The notes: a model not told the origin generated them from the letters alone. DNA of 42,921 nucleotides from Pseudomonas sp. ATCC PTA-122608 (GCF_001952855.1 NZ_LPNO01000018.1:1-42921), one strand, 5' to 3'; positions 16,074 to 25,458 are shown, numbered from the stretch's first letter. Program-made: numbers and translations.

Positions 16074-18537
16074 TGGCAAAGGTCCTCAACAAATCCGCCG
16101 GGCGACTGCGGTACAACTGCCACAGCGGCCAGGCCGACGCCAGCAAGGTGGCCAACATCGCCAGCCCCAGCAGTTGCGCCAGTTGCCACGGAAATACCTG
16201 CAACGGCAGGCGCCAGCCGAAGGCCTGGACGTTGATCACTACATCCAGGCACCACGCCAGCAGCAAGCCCAACGGCAATGCCAGTATTAGAGTCAGCACC
16301 GCCAGCAGCCAGGTTTGGCCGAGGTTGAGCAGCATCAATTGGCGGCGCGTCACGCCCAGCGCCCACAACGGCGCCAACTGGCCGAGGCGGCTTTGACTTT
16401 GGGTCAGCAGGCTGATGAACAACGCCACGCCGGCTACTCCCAGGGTCAGGCTGTTGAGGGCGGCGGTGGCGGCAAAAGTCCGTTCGAAGACCTGGCTCGA
16501 CCAACCCTTGAGCTGCTGCTGATCGACGATGCGGCTGTCTTCCAGGGCGAACCGGTTCTGCACTTCACGCACCAGTAGCGGTACATTGCCGGGCAGTACC
16601 CGCAGGTTGAAACGTGCCGGTGATAATCCCGGCCAGTGCTGCAACAGGTGCCGCGAGTTCACCAGCAGATGGCCTTTGGGGTTGCCGTAATCGGCGTAAA
16701 TCCCCACCACCTTGGGCGACCATGGACCTTCAGGCGTGGGAATGTTGATGACATCGCCCAGCCGCACCTTGAGCCTGCGTGCCATTTGCTCGCTGAGCAT
16801 CAGGGTGTCGTCCTGCAGCAACTGGCCCCATGGGTCCGTCGCCGCTTCCAGCAACGGCCAATGCTCGCGATAAGTAGGGTCGTCGACCACGCCGAACAGC
16901 TCCGCCGGCCAACCTTGCAACTGCACCGCGACCTGCCAGGTGGGCAGTACCGCCTGCACCAGTGGCTGCTGCACCAGCCAGATTTGCAGCGCGTCGGCCT
17001 GGGCCGGGTTTTGCGGGTTGAGGTACAGCTCGGCGGTCAGGCGTTGTTCCAGCCAGTTGTTGAAGGTGTGGCGAAAGCCCGATGTCATCGAACCCGCACC
17101 GATGTTGGCGGCCAACGCCAGCAGCAAGGCCATCAGCGCCAGGCTCAGGGCCGGCAACTGCTGGCGGCAATCGGCGAGAAACCATTGCCCCAACACCGAA
17201 CGGCTGCGCCCCAACACCGTCTTGAGTACGCCATTGAGCACCACCGGTAAGCCCAACGCCGCGCCCAGCAACAAGGCCGCCATCAAGACAAACCCACTGG
17301 CCAGGCTGTCACCAAACACCAGCGCCAGCAGCGCGATCAATAAGGCAGCGCCTGCCACCCAGCCCTGACGCCGAAGCCAGCGCCCATGCGCCTGATGCCA
17401 GGCCTGGGCATTGGCCAACGCCAACAATGGCAAACGCGCCGCGCGCCATAAACTGCTGGCCCCGGCGAGCAATGCGCCGAGCAAACCCAGGCCCAGGCCA
17501 CTGAGCCACCACAGCGGGCTAAGGCTCAGTTGGCCGGGCACCTCGGCTCCGTACAAGCCGCGCAAACTGGCGGCCACGTCCGGCAGCAACAGGCTGGCGA
17601 GCAAGTACCCGCTGGCCACGCCCACCAGGCCGCCGAGCATGGCCATGCCACCGAGTTCGACCGCCAGGCTGAGGATCAGCATCCGCGCGCTGACCCCGCA
17701 CGCACGCAAGGTTCGCAGCAGGCCGCGCCGTTGTTCCAGGGCCAGGCCGATGGCGGCGTGCACGATAAACAGCCCCACGACGAAGGACAAAAAGCCCAGT
17801 GCATCGAGGTTCAGGTGGAAGCTTTCAGTGAGGCGTGCGAGGTTGTTTTCTTCGGCCTGCTTGAGTTGCAGTTGCGCGCCCAATTCGGGCGGCAAGGCGG
17901 GATGAGCCGCAGCAAAGGCCTTGTCCAGCAACAGCCGCGACAAACGTTGAGGCATGTCCAGCAGGGGTTGGGCGAAGCCAATGTCAGTCAGTAACAGTCC
18001 GGGAGCCATGTCCGGTTGTACATGCAGGGGCGGCAGTGCCAGCCCGGCCGCCGTCAGCGGCTGATCACCTTCTTTCAGGCCCAGCGCCTGCAAGGTTTGC
18101 GGTGCAATCCAGGTACGTCCCGGCGGGTTGAAGAACGCGACCATCTGCGCCCGGTCCAGGGTCTGCCCGGCCACCGCGCCACCGCCAGGCAACGACACCG
18201 GGTCGATGCCCATCACTTGCAAGCGCTGGTCTTCATGCCCCTTGAGCGTCACGCGGCCCTGCACCACCGGCGACACCGGCCACCCGGCGCGGCGCAGGTC
18301 GGCGAACAGCGCCTGGGGGAAACTGGCACCGTCCGGCGCACCGAGGCTGGCCTGGGGTTCGCCACCGATCAGTTGGCTGGCGCGGGCGTAGCTGTCCCGC
18401 GCCTGGCTGTTGAGGGCTTGCACGCCGGTCAACAGCGCGGTGGCCAGCCACAAACCGGTGAGCACGCTGAAAAACTGCACCGGGTGGCGACGCCAATGGC
18501 TGAGCAACGCGCGCAGCGTCCAATAGAAGACACGCAT
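16063..18537 (-). CDS. ABC transporter permease, FtsX-like (MacB/LolC type, long form)
   Basis: 824 aa. An N-terminal TM (about 18-40) precedes a large extracytoplasmic domain. Two FtsX-type three-helix membrane blocks follow (about 240-370 and 690-810), with a second soluble domain between them. This duplicated form is typical of ABC permeases that act on periplasmic or membrane-bound substrates rather than importing. ATG 18537 begins one base after the ATPase stop codon; an upstream in-frame start would overlap the ATPase by 20 bp. Confidence 0.9.
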   Translation of the reverse strand: MRVFYWTLRALLSHWRRHPVQFFSVLTGLWLATALLTGVQALNSQARDSYARASQLIGGEPQASLGAPDGASFPQALFADLRRAGWPVSPVVQGRVTLKGHEDQRLQVMGIDPVSLPGGGAVAGQTLDRAQMVAFFNPPGRTWIAPQTLQALGLKEGDQPLTAAGLALPPLHVQPDMAPGLLLTDIGFAQPLLDMPQRLSRLLLDKAFAAAHPALPPELGAQLQLKQAEENNLARLTESFHLNLDALGFLSFVVGLFIVHAAIGLALEQRRGLLRTLRACGVSARMLILSLAVELGGMAMLGGLVGVASGYLLASLLLPDVAASLRGLYGAEVPGQLSLSPLWWLSGLGLGLLGALLAGASSLWRAARLPLLALANAQAWHQAHGRWLRRQGWVAGAALLIALLALVFGDSLASGFVLMAALLLGAALGLPVVLNGVLKTVLGRSRSVLGQWFLADCRQQLPALSLALMALLLALAANIGAGSMTSGFRHTFNNWLEQRLTAELYLNPQNPAQADALQIWLVQQPLVQAVLPTWQVAVQLQGWPAELFGVVDDPTYREHWPLLEAATDPWGQLLQDDTLMLSEQMARRLKVRLGDVINIPTPEGPWSPKVVGIYADYGNPKGHLLVNSRHLLQHWPGLSPARFNLRVLPGNVPLLVREVQNRFALEDSRIVDQQQLKGWSSQVFERTFAATAALNSLTLGVAGVALFISLLTQSQSRLGQLAPLWALGVTRRQLMLLNLGQTWLLAVLTLILALPLGLLLAWCLDVVINVQAFGWRLPLQVFPWQLAQLLGLAMLATLLASAWPLWQLYRSRPADLLRTFANED

Positions 18538-18538
18538 T

Positions 18539-19207
18539 TCAGCGGGCGTCCGCGGCAAGTACCTGGCCGCGGTGCAACACCACCTGCTGGTCCAGGCGCG
18601 CGGCGATACGCGGGCTGTGAGTCACCATCAACAAGCTGGTAGGGCTGTCCCGCAGCAGGTCCAGCAGCAGTTGCAGCACTTCATCGCTGGTGGCTTCGTC
18701 GAGGTTGCCGGTGGGTTCGTCCGCCAGCAACAAGCCGGGCCGCGACGCCAGGGCTCGCCCCACCGCCACCCGTTGCTGCTGGCCGCCGGACAGTTGTTCG
18801 GGGTAACGCTTGAGCAAGTCTCCCAGGCCCAGGCGTTCCACAAGCTGTGCTTGCCATGCCGGATCGAGGCGCCCGGCCAGGCGCGCCTGGAATGCCAGGT
18901 TGTCTTCGACTCGCAGGCTGCCGATCAGGTTGAACTGCTGGAACACCAGGCCGATCTCGGTGCGGCGCCAGTGGGCCAACTGCGCTTCGCTCATTTGGTC
19001 CAGGCGCTGATCGCCGACCTGGATGCTGCCACGGTCGACCTGGTCGAGCCCGGCCACCAGATGCAGCAGCGTGCTTTTGCCACTGCCGGATTCCCCCATC
19101 AACGCCAGGCTGCTGCGCTCCCCCAGGTAAAGGTCGACACCCGCCAGTACAGCCAGCGGCCCCTGCGGCGTGCCGTAACGCTTGAATACCCCTTGTACCT
19201 GCAGCAT
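18539..19207 (-). CDS. ABC transporter ATP-binding protein, LolD/MacB type
   Basis: 222 aa. Walker A GESGSGKST, Q-loop VFQQFNL, signature LSGGQQQRV, Walker B LLLADEP, D-loop GNLDEAT and H-loop VTHS are all intact. It powers the FtsX-type permease encoded immediately downstream. ATG 19207 has a GAAGGG ribosome site and starts the conserved LQVQGVFKRYG strand; an in-frame upstream start (19258) lacks one. First gene of the ATPase-permease-lipoprotein operon. Confidence 0.93.
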   Translation of the reverse strand: MLQVQGVFKRYGTPQGPLAVLAGVDLYLGERSSLALMGESGSGKSTLLHLVAGLDQVDRGSIQVGDQRLDQMSEAQLAHWRRTEIGLVFQQFNLIGSLRVEDNLAFQARLAGRLDPAWQAQLVERLGLGDLLKRYPEQLSGGQQQRVAVGRALASRPGLLLADEPTGNLDEATSDEVLQLLLDLLRDSPTSLLMVTHSPRIAARLDQQVVLHRGQVLAADAR

Positions 19208-19553
19208 CACCCTTCCCCATACGCTTCTGGACTTAAGCCGGAGAATAACGGTTGTCACATTTTTATGTCACAACCATGGGCAAAAGGAGCGACCCATGAC
19301 CCCCTGCAAATTTTTCACATTGATTTCACCCGGCGGCCACCTGCCGCACTTTAAATTGCCGCCCACGAACAGATAACAGGCTGATTATTTTCAAGCCTTG
19401 CAGTGCAAGTGAACAAATTTTTATATCGGTATGTTCAGCAAAAAGACAGCGCCCCTGTGACACGCTTTTGCACATTCCTGCCTAAGCGCTCTTCACTTGG
19501 CGCCCTGCCTAACTTGCTGCTGGCAGTTACCGGATTACGCCTGGAAGTTACCA
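19208..19553. other. Divergent intergenic region, ABC operon / Ais-like gene
   Basis: 346 bp without a gene. It holds the inverted repeat at 19250-19275, a second small palindrome (cttgca-g-tgcaag, 19397-19409), an AT-rich stretch with likely promoter elements for the phosphatase gene (about 19410-19435), and an 18 bp sequence, gttcagcaaaaagacagc (19433-19450), that recurs exactly at 20269-20286 downstream of the phosphatase gene. Confidence 0.6.
19250..19275. promoter_or_regulatory. 26 bp inverted repeat, likely operator of the ABC/AttH operon
   Basis: The 11 bp arms ggttgtcacat and atgtcacaacc pair with one mismatch around a tttt loop. The site begins 43 bp upstream of the ABC ATPase start, where an operator would overlap the promoter. 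The regulator is unknown. Confidence 0.4.
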
Positions 19554-20237
19554 ATGGTGAATAGTGTGGTTGACCTGACTCTAAGCAAGTCTCGCTCGCG
19601 CTGGGCGTTTTTAAAACAGTTGAACAAGCTATGGCTTGGCGTGGCGGGTATCGTGATGGTCAGCCTCGCGCTAACAGCATTTATCTGGTGGCCAAGATCG
19701 CCGCTTGACCTGGGCGTGGGCCATCGCCTGCTCACTTCCGGCGTGCTGGAAGCCTGGCGCAACGGAGACCTGGTAATACTGGTGCGCCATGAAGAGCGCT
19801 GTGACCGCTCCAACAACCCCTGCCTCGGCCCGGCGGACGGCCTGACCACCCTCGGCACGTTGTCCGCCAGCGCTGTGGGCAAGGCGTTTCAGACCCTGGG
19901 CATGGAAAACACTGACGTCCTGAGCAGCCCCACGACCCGCACCGCGCAGACCTCGCTGTTCATGTTTGGCAAGACCGAATTGTCACCTGGCCCGCTGGCC
20001 ATCTGCGGCCCTGCCATCGGCGAAGAACTGCGCCCCCATAAACAGCCTGATCGCAACTTGCTGCTTGTCACTCATAGCGCCTGCATCAGCGACTTCGAGG
20101 AGGCGCTGGGCTTCGAACATGCTGTACATGCCGAATACGGCAGTGCATTGTTTGTAAAGCTTCTGCCCAATGGCAAGTTCAAGGCGCTGGGCATTATGAA
20201 CAGCAAGGACTGGGCGGCCGCACTTAAACAACTTTAG
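19554..20237 (+). CDS. Histidine phosphatase family protein, Ais/PmrG-like
   Basis: 227 aa. One membrane segment near the N-terminus (about 30-48) suggests an anchored periplasmic enzyme. Branch-1 histidine phosphatase motifs are present: LVRHEER (nucleophilic His), SSPTTRTAQT (phosphate-binding Arg) and VTHSACI (second His). Ais/PmrG proteins remove phosphate from the LPS core heptose. The arnT gene downstream supports an LPS-modification role. ATG 19554 has GGAAG 7 nt upstream. Confidence 0.85.
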   Translation: MVNSVVDLTLSKSRSRWAFLKQLNKLWLGVAGIVMVSLALTAFIWWPRSPLDLGVGHRLLTSGVLEAWRNGDLVILVRHEERCDRSNNPCLGPADGLTTLGTLSASAVGKAFQTLGMENTDVLSSPTTRTAQTSLFMFGKTELSPGPLAICGPAIGEELRPHKQPDRNLLLVTHSACISDFEEALGFEHAVHAEYGSALFVKLLPNGKFKALGIMNSKDWAAALKQL

Positions 20238-20587
20238 AACACTTCTTTACATTTAATCACTCAAGTTCGTTCAGCAAAAAGACAGCCATGCCATGGCATC
20301 TTCTACCTATTTTTAATAGGCGTTTTTTCCAGAAAACTCTTAGCTCGCTAACTTTTCACACGTTAACACCATGACGATGATGTTCGATGCCTCATTGGAC
20401 GCCACACGTTTAACGAACTTAACCAGGGCGCATGGACACTCCGTTTCGCGCCCACTAACAGACTGTTTAAGGAATAACGTTCTGTGCCGGATGTTTACCC
20501 GACCACGACCACGCTTCACCCCTCGCGCATGGCTGTTCCAGTGCTCGCGCTGATCCGCCGTCAATACCGCTTGAGAGTGCAATATTC
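20238..20587. other. Intergenic region upstream of arnT
   Basis: 350 bp without a supported gene. It contains the second copy of the 18 bp repeat (20269-20286), a 12 bp palindrome atgccatggcat (20287-20298), the terminator-like hairpin at 20306-20328, and presumably the arnT promoter beyond it. Exact repetition of the 18-mer on both sides of the phosphatase gene suggests a shared regulatory site or a duplicated segment. Confidence 0.5.
20306..20328 (+). terminator. Weak rho-independent terminator after the phosphatase gene
   Basis: A cctatt/aatagg stem with a ttt loop, followed by cgtttttt. The stem is AT-rich and short, so termination may be partial. Confidence 0.5.
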
Positions 20588-22243
20588 ATGACCCGCCTTA
20601 AACCATTGCCCGTATTGCTACTGGCATTCGTGATGTTCTATTTGTTGCCGCTGGGCCTGCACGGCCTGTGGATTCCCGACGAAACCCGCTACGCCCAGAT
20701 CAGCCAGGAAATGATCATGAGCGGCAACTGGGTATCACCGCACTTCATGGGCGTGCGCTACTTCGAAAAACCCGCCGCCGGTTACTGGTTGATCGCGTTG
20801 GGCCAGGCGATATTCGGTGACAACCTGTTCGGCGTACGCATCGCCTCCGCGCTGACCACCGGCTTGAGCGTGATGCTCGCCTATCTGATCGCCCGCCGGC
20901 TGTGGAGCGACCCGCGCAAGAGTTTTGCCTGCGCGCTGCTGTATATGAGCTTCGGCCTGGTGGCCGGGCAAGCGGGTTACTCCAACCTGGATCCGCAATT
21001 CACCTTCTGGGTCAACCTGAGCCTCGTGGCCCTGTGGTTTGCCCTCGACAGTGCCAACCCACGTACCCGCCTCGCCAGTTGGACTTTATTGGGTGTGGCC
21101 TGCGGCATGGGCTTCATGACCAAGGGCTTCCTTGCGTGGCTGCTGCCGGTACTGATCGCCCTGCCTTACATGCTCTGGCAGCGCCGCCTGGGCGAGCTGC
21201 TGCGCTACGGCCCGCTGGCGATTCTGACGGCGGTCGTGGTGTGCCTGCCCTGGGCGCTGACGGTCCACCTGCAGGAGCCGGACTTCTGGCGCTTCTTTTT
21301 CTGGCACGAACACATTCGCCGGTTTGCCTCCGACAACGCCCAACATGCGCGGCCGTGGTGGTTCTACCTGCCGCTGATGGTGGTGTCCTGCCTGCCGTGG
21401 GCGGCGCTGCTGCCAGCAACGCTATGCAAGGCCTGGAAGGACAAAGGCCAACCCGCCATCGTCTTCCTCGCGCTGTGGATGCTGCTGCCCCTGGGCTTTT
21501 TCAGCCTGAGCAACGGCAAGTTGCCGACCTACATCATGCCGTGCCTGCTGCCGCTGGCGCTGCTGATGGGCCATGCGTTGATCGACCTGCTGGCCAACGC
21601 CCGCACCCGCACGCTGCGCGTCAATGGCCTGCTCAACCTGGGCATCGGCCTCGCGGCGATGGTGACGCTGATCTACCTGCAAATCGACCGGCCGTTGTAC
21701 GGCAACAGCCACAGCGAGATGTTCAACCTGTCCCTGACGTTCATCGTGCTGATGGGCTGGATGCTCGCCAACCTGCTGCAAGCGTTCCGCCCGCTGGTGC
21801 TGTGGGCGATGCCGGCCTTGGGCATTGGCCTGCTGGTGGCGCTGTTGCCCGCCGGCATGCCGGCGGTGATCGAAGATAACCAGATGCCTGACCAGTTCGT
21901 GCTCCAGCACCTGGAGGAGCTGCAACAGACCCATGCGCTGCTGAGCAACGAACTGGAGTCGGCGTCTGCCTTGGCATGGCGCCTGCGCCGGCCCGAAGTG
22001 ACGCTCTACAACACTGAAGGCGAACTGCGCTATGGCCTGCAATACGCTGACTCGATGCACCGCAAGGTGGATCTGGACAGCGTTCAAGCCTGGCTCAAGC
22101 AGGCGCGCCAGCAGGGCCCGGTGGGCGTGATGATGCGGGTCAGGAGCACCAGCGAAATGCGCGAAGCCGGCCAGCTGCCGCTGGGGGGCAAGCGTTATTA
22201 CAAGGGCGATCTGGAGATCATCATTTACCCGCCATTGCCGTAA
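20588..22243 (+). CDS. arnT: Lipid A 4-amino-4-deoxy-L-arabinose transferase (ArnT)
   Basis: 551 aa, the usual ArnT length, with about a dozen membrane helices and the conserved first periplasmic loop LWIPDETRYAQISQEMI carrying the GT-C catalytic Asp. A conserved GVRYFEKPAAGYWL loop follows. ArnT moves L-Ara4N from undecaprenyl phosphate to lipid A in the inner membrane and gives resistance to polymyxins and other cationic peptides. The rest of the arn pathway is not in the window, so the donor must be made elsewhere. A second ArnT-like gene follows after 59 bp. Confidence 0.92.
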   Translation: MTRLKPLPVLLLAFVMFYLLPLGLHGLWIPDETRYAQISQEMIMSGNWVSPHFMGVRYFEKPAAGYWLIALGQAIFGDNLFGVRIASALTTGLSVMLAYLIARRLWSDPRKSFACALLYMSFGLVAGQAGYSNLDPQFTFWVNLSLVALWFALDSANPRTRLASWTLLGVACGMGFMTKGFLAWLLPVLIALPYMLWQRRLGELLRYGPLAILTAVVVCLPWALTVHLQEPDFWRFFFWHEHIRRFASDNAQHARPWWFYLPLMVVSCLPWAALLPATLCKAWKDKGQPAIVFLALWMLLPLGFFSLSNGKLPTYIMPCLLPLALLMGHALIDLLANARTRTLRVNGLLNLGIGLAAMVTLIYLQIDRPLYGNSHSEMFNLSLTFIVLMGWMLANLLQAFRPLVLWAMPALGIGLLVALLPAGMPAVIEDNQMPDQFVLQHLEELQQTHALLSNELESASALAWRLRRPEVTLYNTEGELRYGLQYADSMHRKVDLDSVQAWLKQARQQGPVGVMMRVRSTSEMREAGQLPLGGKRYYKGDLEIIIYPPLP

Positions 22244-22302
22244 CACAGCCGCATTAATGTGGGGTGACCCATTCAACGCTCATCCCACATCGGAACTGCT
22301 CC

Positions 22303-23823
22303 ATGAATTTTTGGAAAACCGACCGCGGCGCCCTGCTGTTGCTCCTTGGCGTGTCCGCCGTAATCCTGCTGCTGGGCCTGGGCGCCCGCGACCTGTGGGG
22401 CCCGGAAACCCGCTGGGCGAACATCACCCTGCAGATGCTGCAAAGCGGCGACTACTTTGACCCGTACCTCAAGGGCACCCCGTACTACGACAAACCCCTG
22501 CCGTCGTATTGGCTGATCACCGGTTTTGCCAACCTGATGGGCGGCCTGGGGCCGTGGTCGTTGCGCCTGTCTTCGGTCATCTCGGCGTGGCTGAGCATCT
22601 GGTTGGTCTACCTGATCGGCGAGCGGCTATTTCGCAAAGGCACCGGCCTGATTGCCGGCTGGATGCTCGCGACCACCTTCTACTTCATCTTCTGGGCCCG
22701 AGTGGCCACGGCGGACGTGCTGACCGTGTGCGGGGTGCTGGCGGCGGTTTGGTGGTATTGGCGCGGGCCGGACGACACGCGCCTGGGGCGCTACACAGTG
22801 TTCTTCCTGTTGTTGGCCGCGACGTCGCTGTTCAAGGGGCTGATCGGCTTTGTACTGCCGGGCCTGGTGCTGTTGCCGCACCTGCTCAGCGAACAGCGCT
22901 ACAAGCGTCATCTCAACCTGCGGCTGGTGTTGGCCGTGGTTATCGCCGGGGCGTTCTATGCGATTCCGTTTGTACTGTCCCATCTCTACGGCGCACCGAC
23001 CTACGGTGAAAGCGGCCTGGAACTGGTGTTCCGGGAAAACGTGGTGCGCTTCTTCGACCCGTTTGACCATATGGGACCGATCTACACCTACCTGATCTAC
23101 CTCCCGGCCTACACCTTGCCCTGGGCCCCGTGCTGGATCCTCGGCCTGTGGCTCGCCGTGCGGCATTGGCGCGACACCCCGCCCAACACCCGCTGGCTGG
23201 TGTGGGGCCTGGGCCTGCTGTTTGTGTTCTTTACCGCCAGCGGCAGCCGGCGCAGTTACTACGTGCTGCCACTGGTGCCGTTCGCGCAGCTGCTGGCGGC
23301 GTGGTGGGTCAGTGAGCGTATCGCCCGCAACGGCACGGTCGGGCGCGGCTGGTACCGGGGGTTCGGCATCGCCGCCGGGGTGATGCTGCTGGTGCTCGGG
23401 GTGGTGTATCCGTGGACCAATGGCAACGGCGGCGTGACCCGTTTCGCTGCCGACGTGCAAGTACAGGCGGAGAAAAGCGCACCGTGGAATCAGTGGCAGA
23501 TGGTAATGGTGGAAGTCGATAACAAGGTGCCGATGTACCTGCAAAATCACGGGGCGCCGTTCTACTACGTGGCCGAAACCCAGGATTTTCCGCGCCAGGG
23601 CGACAGTGCGGCGTTCATGGCCTGGCTGGAAAAAACCAGCGGCCGCACCTTTGATCCCAAGCGCACGATTATTGTCACGCAGTACACCAAGGATGACCCG
23701 ACGCCGCTGGCCTATCTGGGCAACGATCATCAGGTCATCACGACCCAGCCGGACAATGGCGAACGGTTGTTCCACAAACGTGACGGCGGCAGTGTGGCGT
23801 TTGTGCCCGGCACCGCGCCCTAG
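22303..23823 (+). CDS. ArnT-like GT-C glycosyltransferase (second copy)
   Basis: 506 aa polytopic protein related to ArnT: LWGPETRWANITLQML replaces ArnT's PDETRYA loop, with GTPYYDKPLPSYWL after it. The Asp of the first motif is replaced here by Pro (GPET), and Glu is kept. It probably transfers a polyprenyl-linked sugar to an LPS or other periplasmic acceptor, perhaps one different from ArnT's. ATG 22303 is chosen over the in-frame start at 22264. Likely co-transcribed with arnT. Confidence 0.85.
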   Translation: MNFWKTDRGALLLLLGVSAVILLLGLGARDLWGPETRWANITLQMLQSGDYFDPYLKGTPYYDKPLPSYWLITGFANLMGGLGPWSLRLSSVISAWLSIWLVYLIGERLFRKGTGLIAGWMLATTFYFIFWARVATADVLTVCGVLAAVWWYWRGPDDTRLGRYTVFFLLLAATSLFKGLIGFVLPGLVLLPHLLSEQRYKRHLNLRLVLAVVIAGAFYAIPFVLSHLYGAPTYGESGLELVFRENVVRFFDPFDHMGPIYTYLIYLPAYTLPWAPCWILGLWLAVRHWRDTPPNTRWLVWGLGLLFVFFTASGSRRSYYVLPLVPFAQLLAAWWVSERIARNGTVGRGWYRGFGIAAGVMLLVLGVVYPWTNGNGGVTRFAADVQVQAEKSAPWNQWQMVMVEVDNKVPMYLQNHGAPFYYVAETQDFPRQGDSAAFMAWLEKTSGRTFDPKRTIIVTQYTKDDPTPLAYLGNDHQVITTQPDNGERLFHKRDGGSVAFVPGTAP

Positions 23824-23890
23824 CACTGGCGGCAAGGGCCGGGCATTGCTAGTGTGGCGCGCTTAAGCCACCGCCCGAGCCCGGCCGCCC

Positions 23891-24652
23891 ATGCCCTACT
23901 CTTTCCCCGCAGTTGCCGTCCTGAGCCTCCTGGTGCTCGCCGCGCCGGCAGCGGCAGACACGCCAATGCCAGCCAACATGGTTTACCTGCGAAGCCTCGA
24001 CCCGAGCATCGCCCAGGACATTCGCTACGCCAGCCCCCACAACTTCACCGGAGCACCGCTGGACGGCTACAACGCCGCCGAATGCGTGCTGTCTGCCGAC
24101 GCGGCAAAGGCCCTGGTGCGGGTCCAGGCCGAGTTGGCCAGGCAGGGTTACGGCTTGAAGGTATTCGACTGCTATCGCCCCAGCCGTGCCGTGGCGAACA
24201 TGGGCCGCTTCGCCAGCCTGCCGGGCGATCCGGCCAAGGCCGAGTTCTATCCCCGGGTGAACAAGCAGGATTTCTGGCGCCTGGGCTATGTGGCGAAGGT
24301 TTCCAACCATTCCCGGGGCGCGGCAGTCGACGTGACCCTGACCGGCCCCGATGCACGGCCAGCCCAGGCCTGGAGCGCCGACACCGCGGCGGTGGATTGC
24401 GCGGCCGGGTACGGACGACGCCTGCCGGATGGCGGCCTGGACATGGGCACCGGTTTTGATTGCTTCGACGAAATGGCCCATACCAACAGCCCCAACATCA
24501 GTCAGGCGGCACGGCAGAATCGCCAACGGCTGAGCGCTGCGATGGCCAAGGAAGGCTTTGCCGGTTATGCCGGCGAATGGTGGCACTTCACCTATAGCCG
24601 AAACCCGGTGCGGGCCGAGCCGATGGACTTCCCTATCGAACCGCTGCGGTAA
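23891..24652 (+). CDS. D-Ala-D-Ala dipeptidase (VanX/DdpX, M15D family)
   Basis: 253 aa with a signal peptide (about 1-22, ending PAAA), so periplasmic. Zinc ligands and catalytic residues are visible: FDCYRPSRA (transition-state Arg), NHSRGAAVDVTL (His and Asp) and EWWHF (Glu and His). It hydrolyses D-Ala-D-Ala, usually for cell-wall turnover or as a nutrient in Gram-negatives rather than for vancomycin resistance. The ribosome site is weak. The L,D-transpeptidase-like gene follows on the same strand. Confidence 0.9.
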   Translation: MPYSFPAVAVLSLLVLAAPAAADTPMPANMVYLRSLDPSIAQDIRYASPHNFTGAPLDGYNAAECVLSADAAKALVRVQAELARQGYGLKVFDCYRPSRAVANMGRFASLPGDPAKAEFYPRVNKQDFWRLGYVAKVSNHSRGAAVDVTLTGPDARPAQAWSADTAAVDCAAGYGRRLPDGGLDMGTGFDCFDEMAHTNSPNISQAARQNRQRLSAAMAKEGFAGYAGEWWHFTYSRNPVRAEPMDFPIEPLR

Positions 24653-24735
24653 CATCAAAACACAGCTTCAGCTTGATAAAGCCCGGGGCGAAAACTAGCG
24701 TTTGAGGTTTCCCTCTTTTCAAGGACTGAACGACG

Positions 24736-25458
24736 TTGAACACGCTCATCAAAACCTGCGCGGCGCTGCTGACGCTGCTTTCAAACGTGGCGCTCGCGCA
24801 AATCCCCGACGACAGCCGGCAACTGATCGTGGTCACCACCCCGGACTGGAACGCCCTTCAGGGCACCGCACAACGTTATGAGCGGCATGGGCAAGGCTTT
24901 CAGAAAGTCGGCGAACCGTTTGCCATCGTGGTGGGCAAAAACGGCATGGCCTGGGGCACCGGCCTTACCACGCCAACCCCCGACCAGCAGCCTCTCAAGC
25001 ATGAAGGCGATGGCAAGGCCCCGGCCGGCATCTTCAAGCTCGGCAGCGCCTTCGGCTACGCCCCCACCGCCGATACCCGGTTGCCTTACACCGCCAGCAC
25101 CGCCACCCGCGAATGCGTGGATGACAGCCAGTCCAGCCATTACAACACCCTGGTCGACCGCTCGGTGGTGAACAAGGACTGGACCAGCTCCGAGCGGATG
25201 CTGCGCAAGGATCAGCTGTACCGCCAGGGGATTTTTGTCGAGCACAACACCCCGGCTTCAGCCAACGGCGGTTCGTGTATTTTCCTGCATATCTGGCGCA
25301 GCGTCAGTGCGGGGACATTGGGCTGTACGGCGATGGAGCCGGTGAATATCCAGGCATTGTTTGCCTGGCTGGACCCGCGAGAAAACCCGGTGCTGGTGCA
25401 ACTGCCGGCGGCGCAGTACGACCTCTACCGTGAGCGCTGGAAACTGCCGTCACGTTGA
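24736..25458 (+). CDS. YkuD-type L,D-transpeptidase-like protein (COG3786-like)
   Basis: 240 aa, with a signal peptide (1-21, VALA). The active-site region reads GSCIFLHIW then AGTLGCTAM, giving a His and a nucleophilic Cys; the usual S/T-H-G-C motif is varied (Leu for His). L,D-transpeptidases cross-link peptidoglycan or attach proteins to it. The start appears to be TTG at 24736, with AAGGA 10 nt upstream; no nearby ATG preserves the signal peptide. The 3' end overlaps the convergent hydrolase gene by 34 bp. Confidence 0.82.
   Translation: MNTLIKTCAALLTLLSNVALAQIPDDSRQLIVVTTPDWNALQGTAQRYERHGQGFQKVGEPFAIVVGKNGMAWGTGLTTPTPDQQPLKHEGDGKAPAGIFKLGSAFGYAPTADTRLPYTASTATRECVDDSQSSHYNTLVDRSVVNKDWTSSERMLRKDQLYRQGIFVEHNTPASANGGSCIFLHIWRSVSAGTLGCTAMEPVNIQALFAWLDPRENPVLVQLPAAQYDLYRERWKLPSR

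Noticed and set aside
20345..20361. ColR-like site (ttttcac) upstream of arnT
   Set aside because: Only the ttttcac part fits what I recall of the motif; the upstream conserved positions do not match.
20408..20421. Possible PmrA box (TTTAA and CTTAA half-sites) before arnT
   Set aside because: The half-sites are 9 bases apart rather than the expected 11, and one is degenerate.
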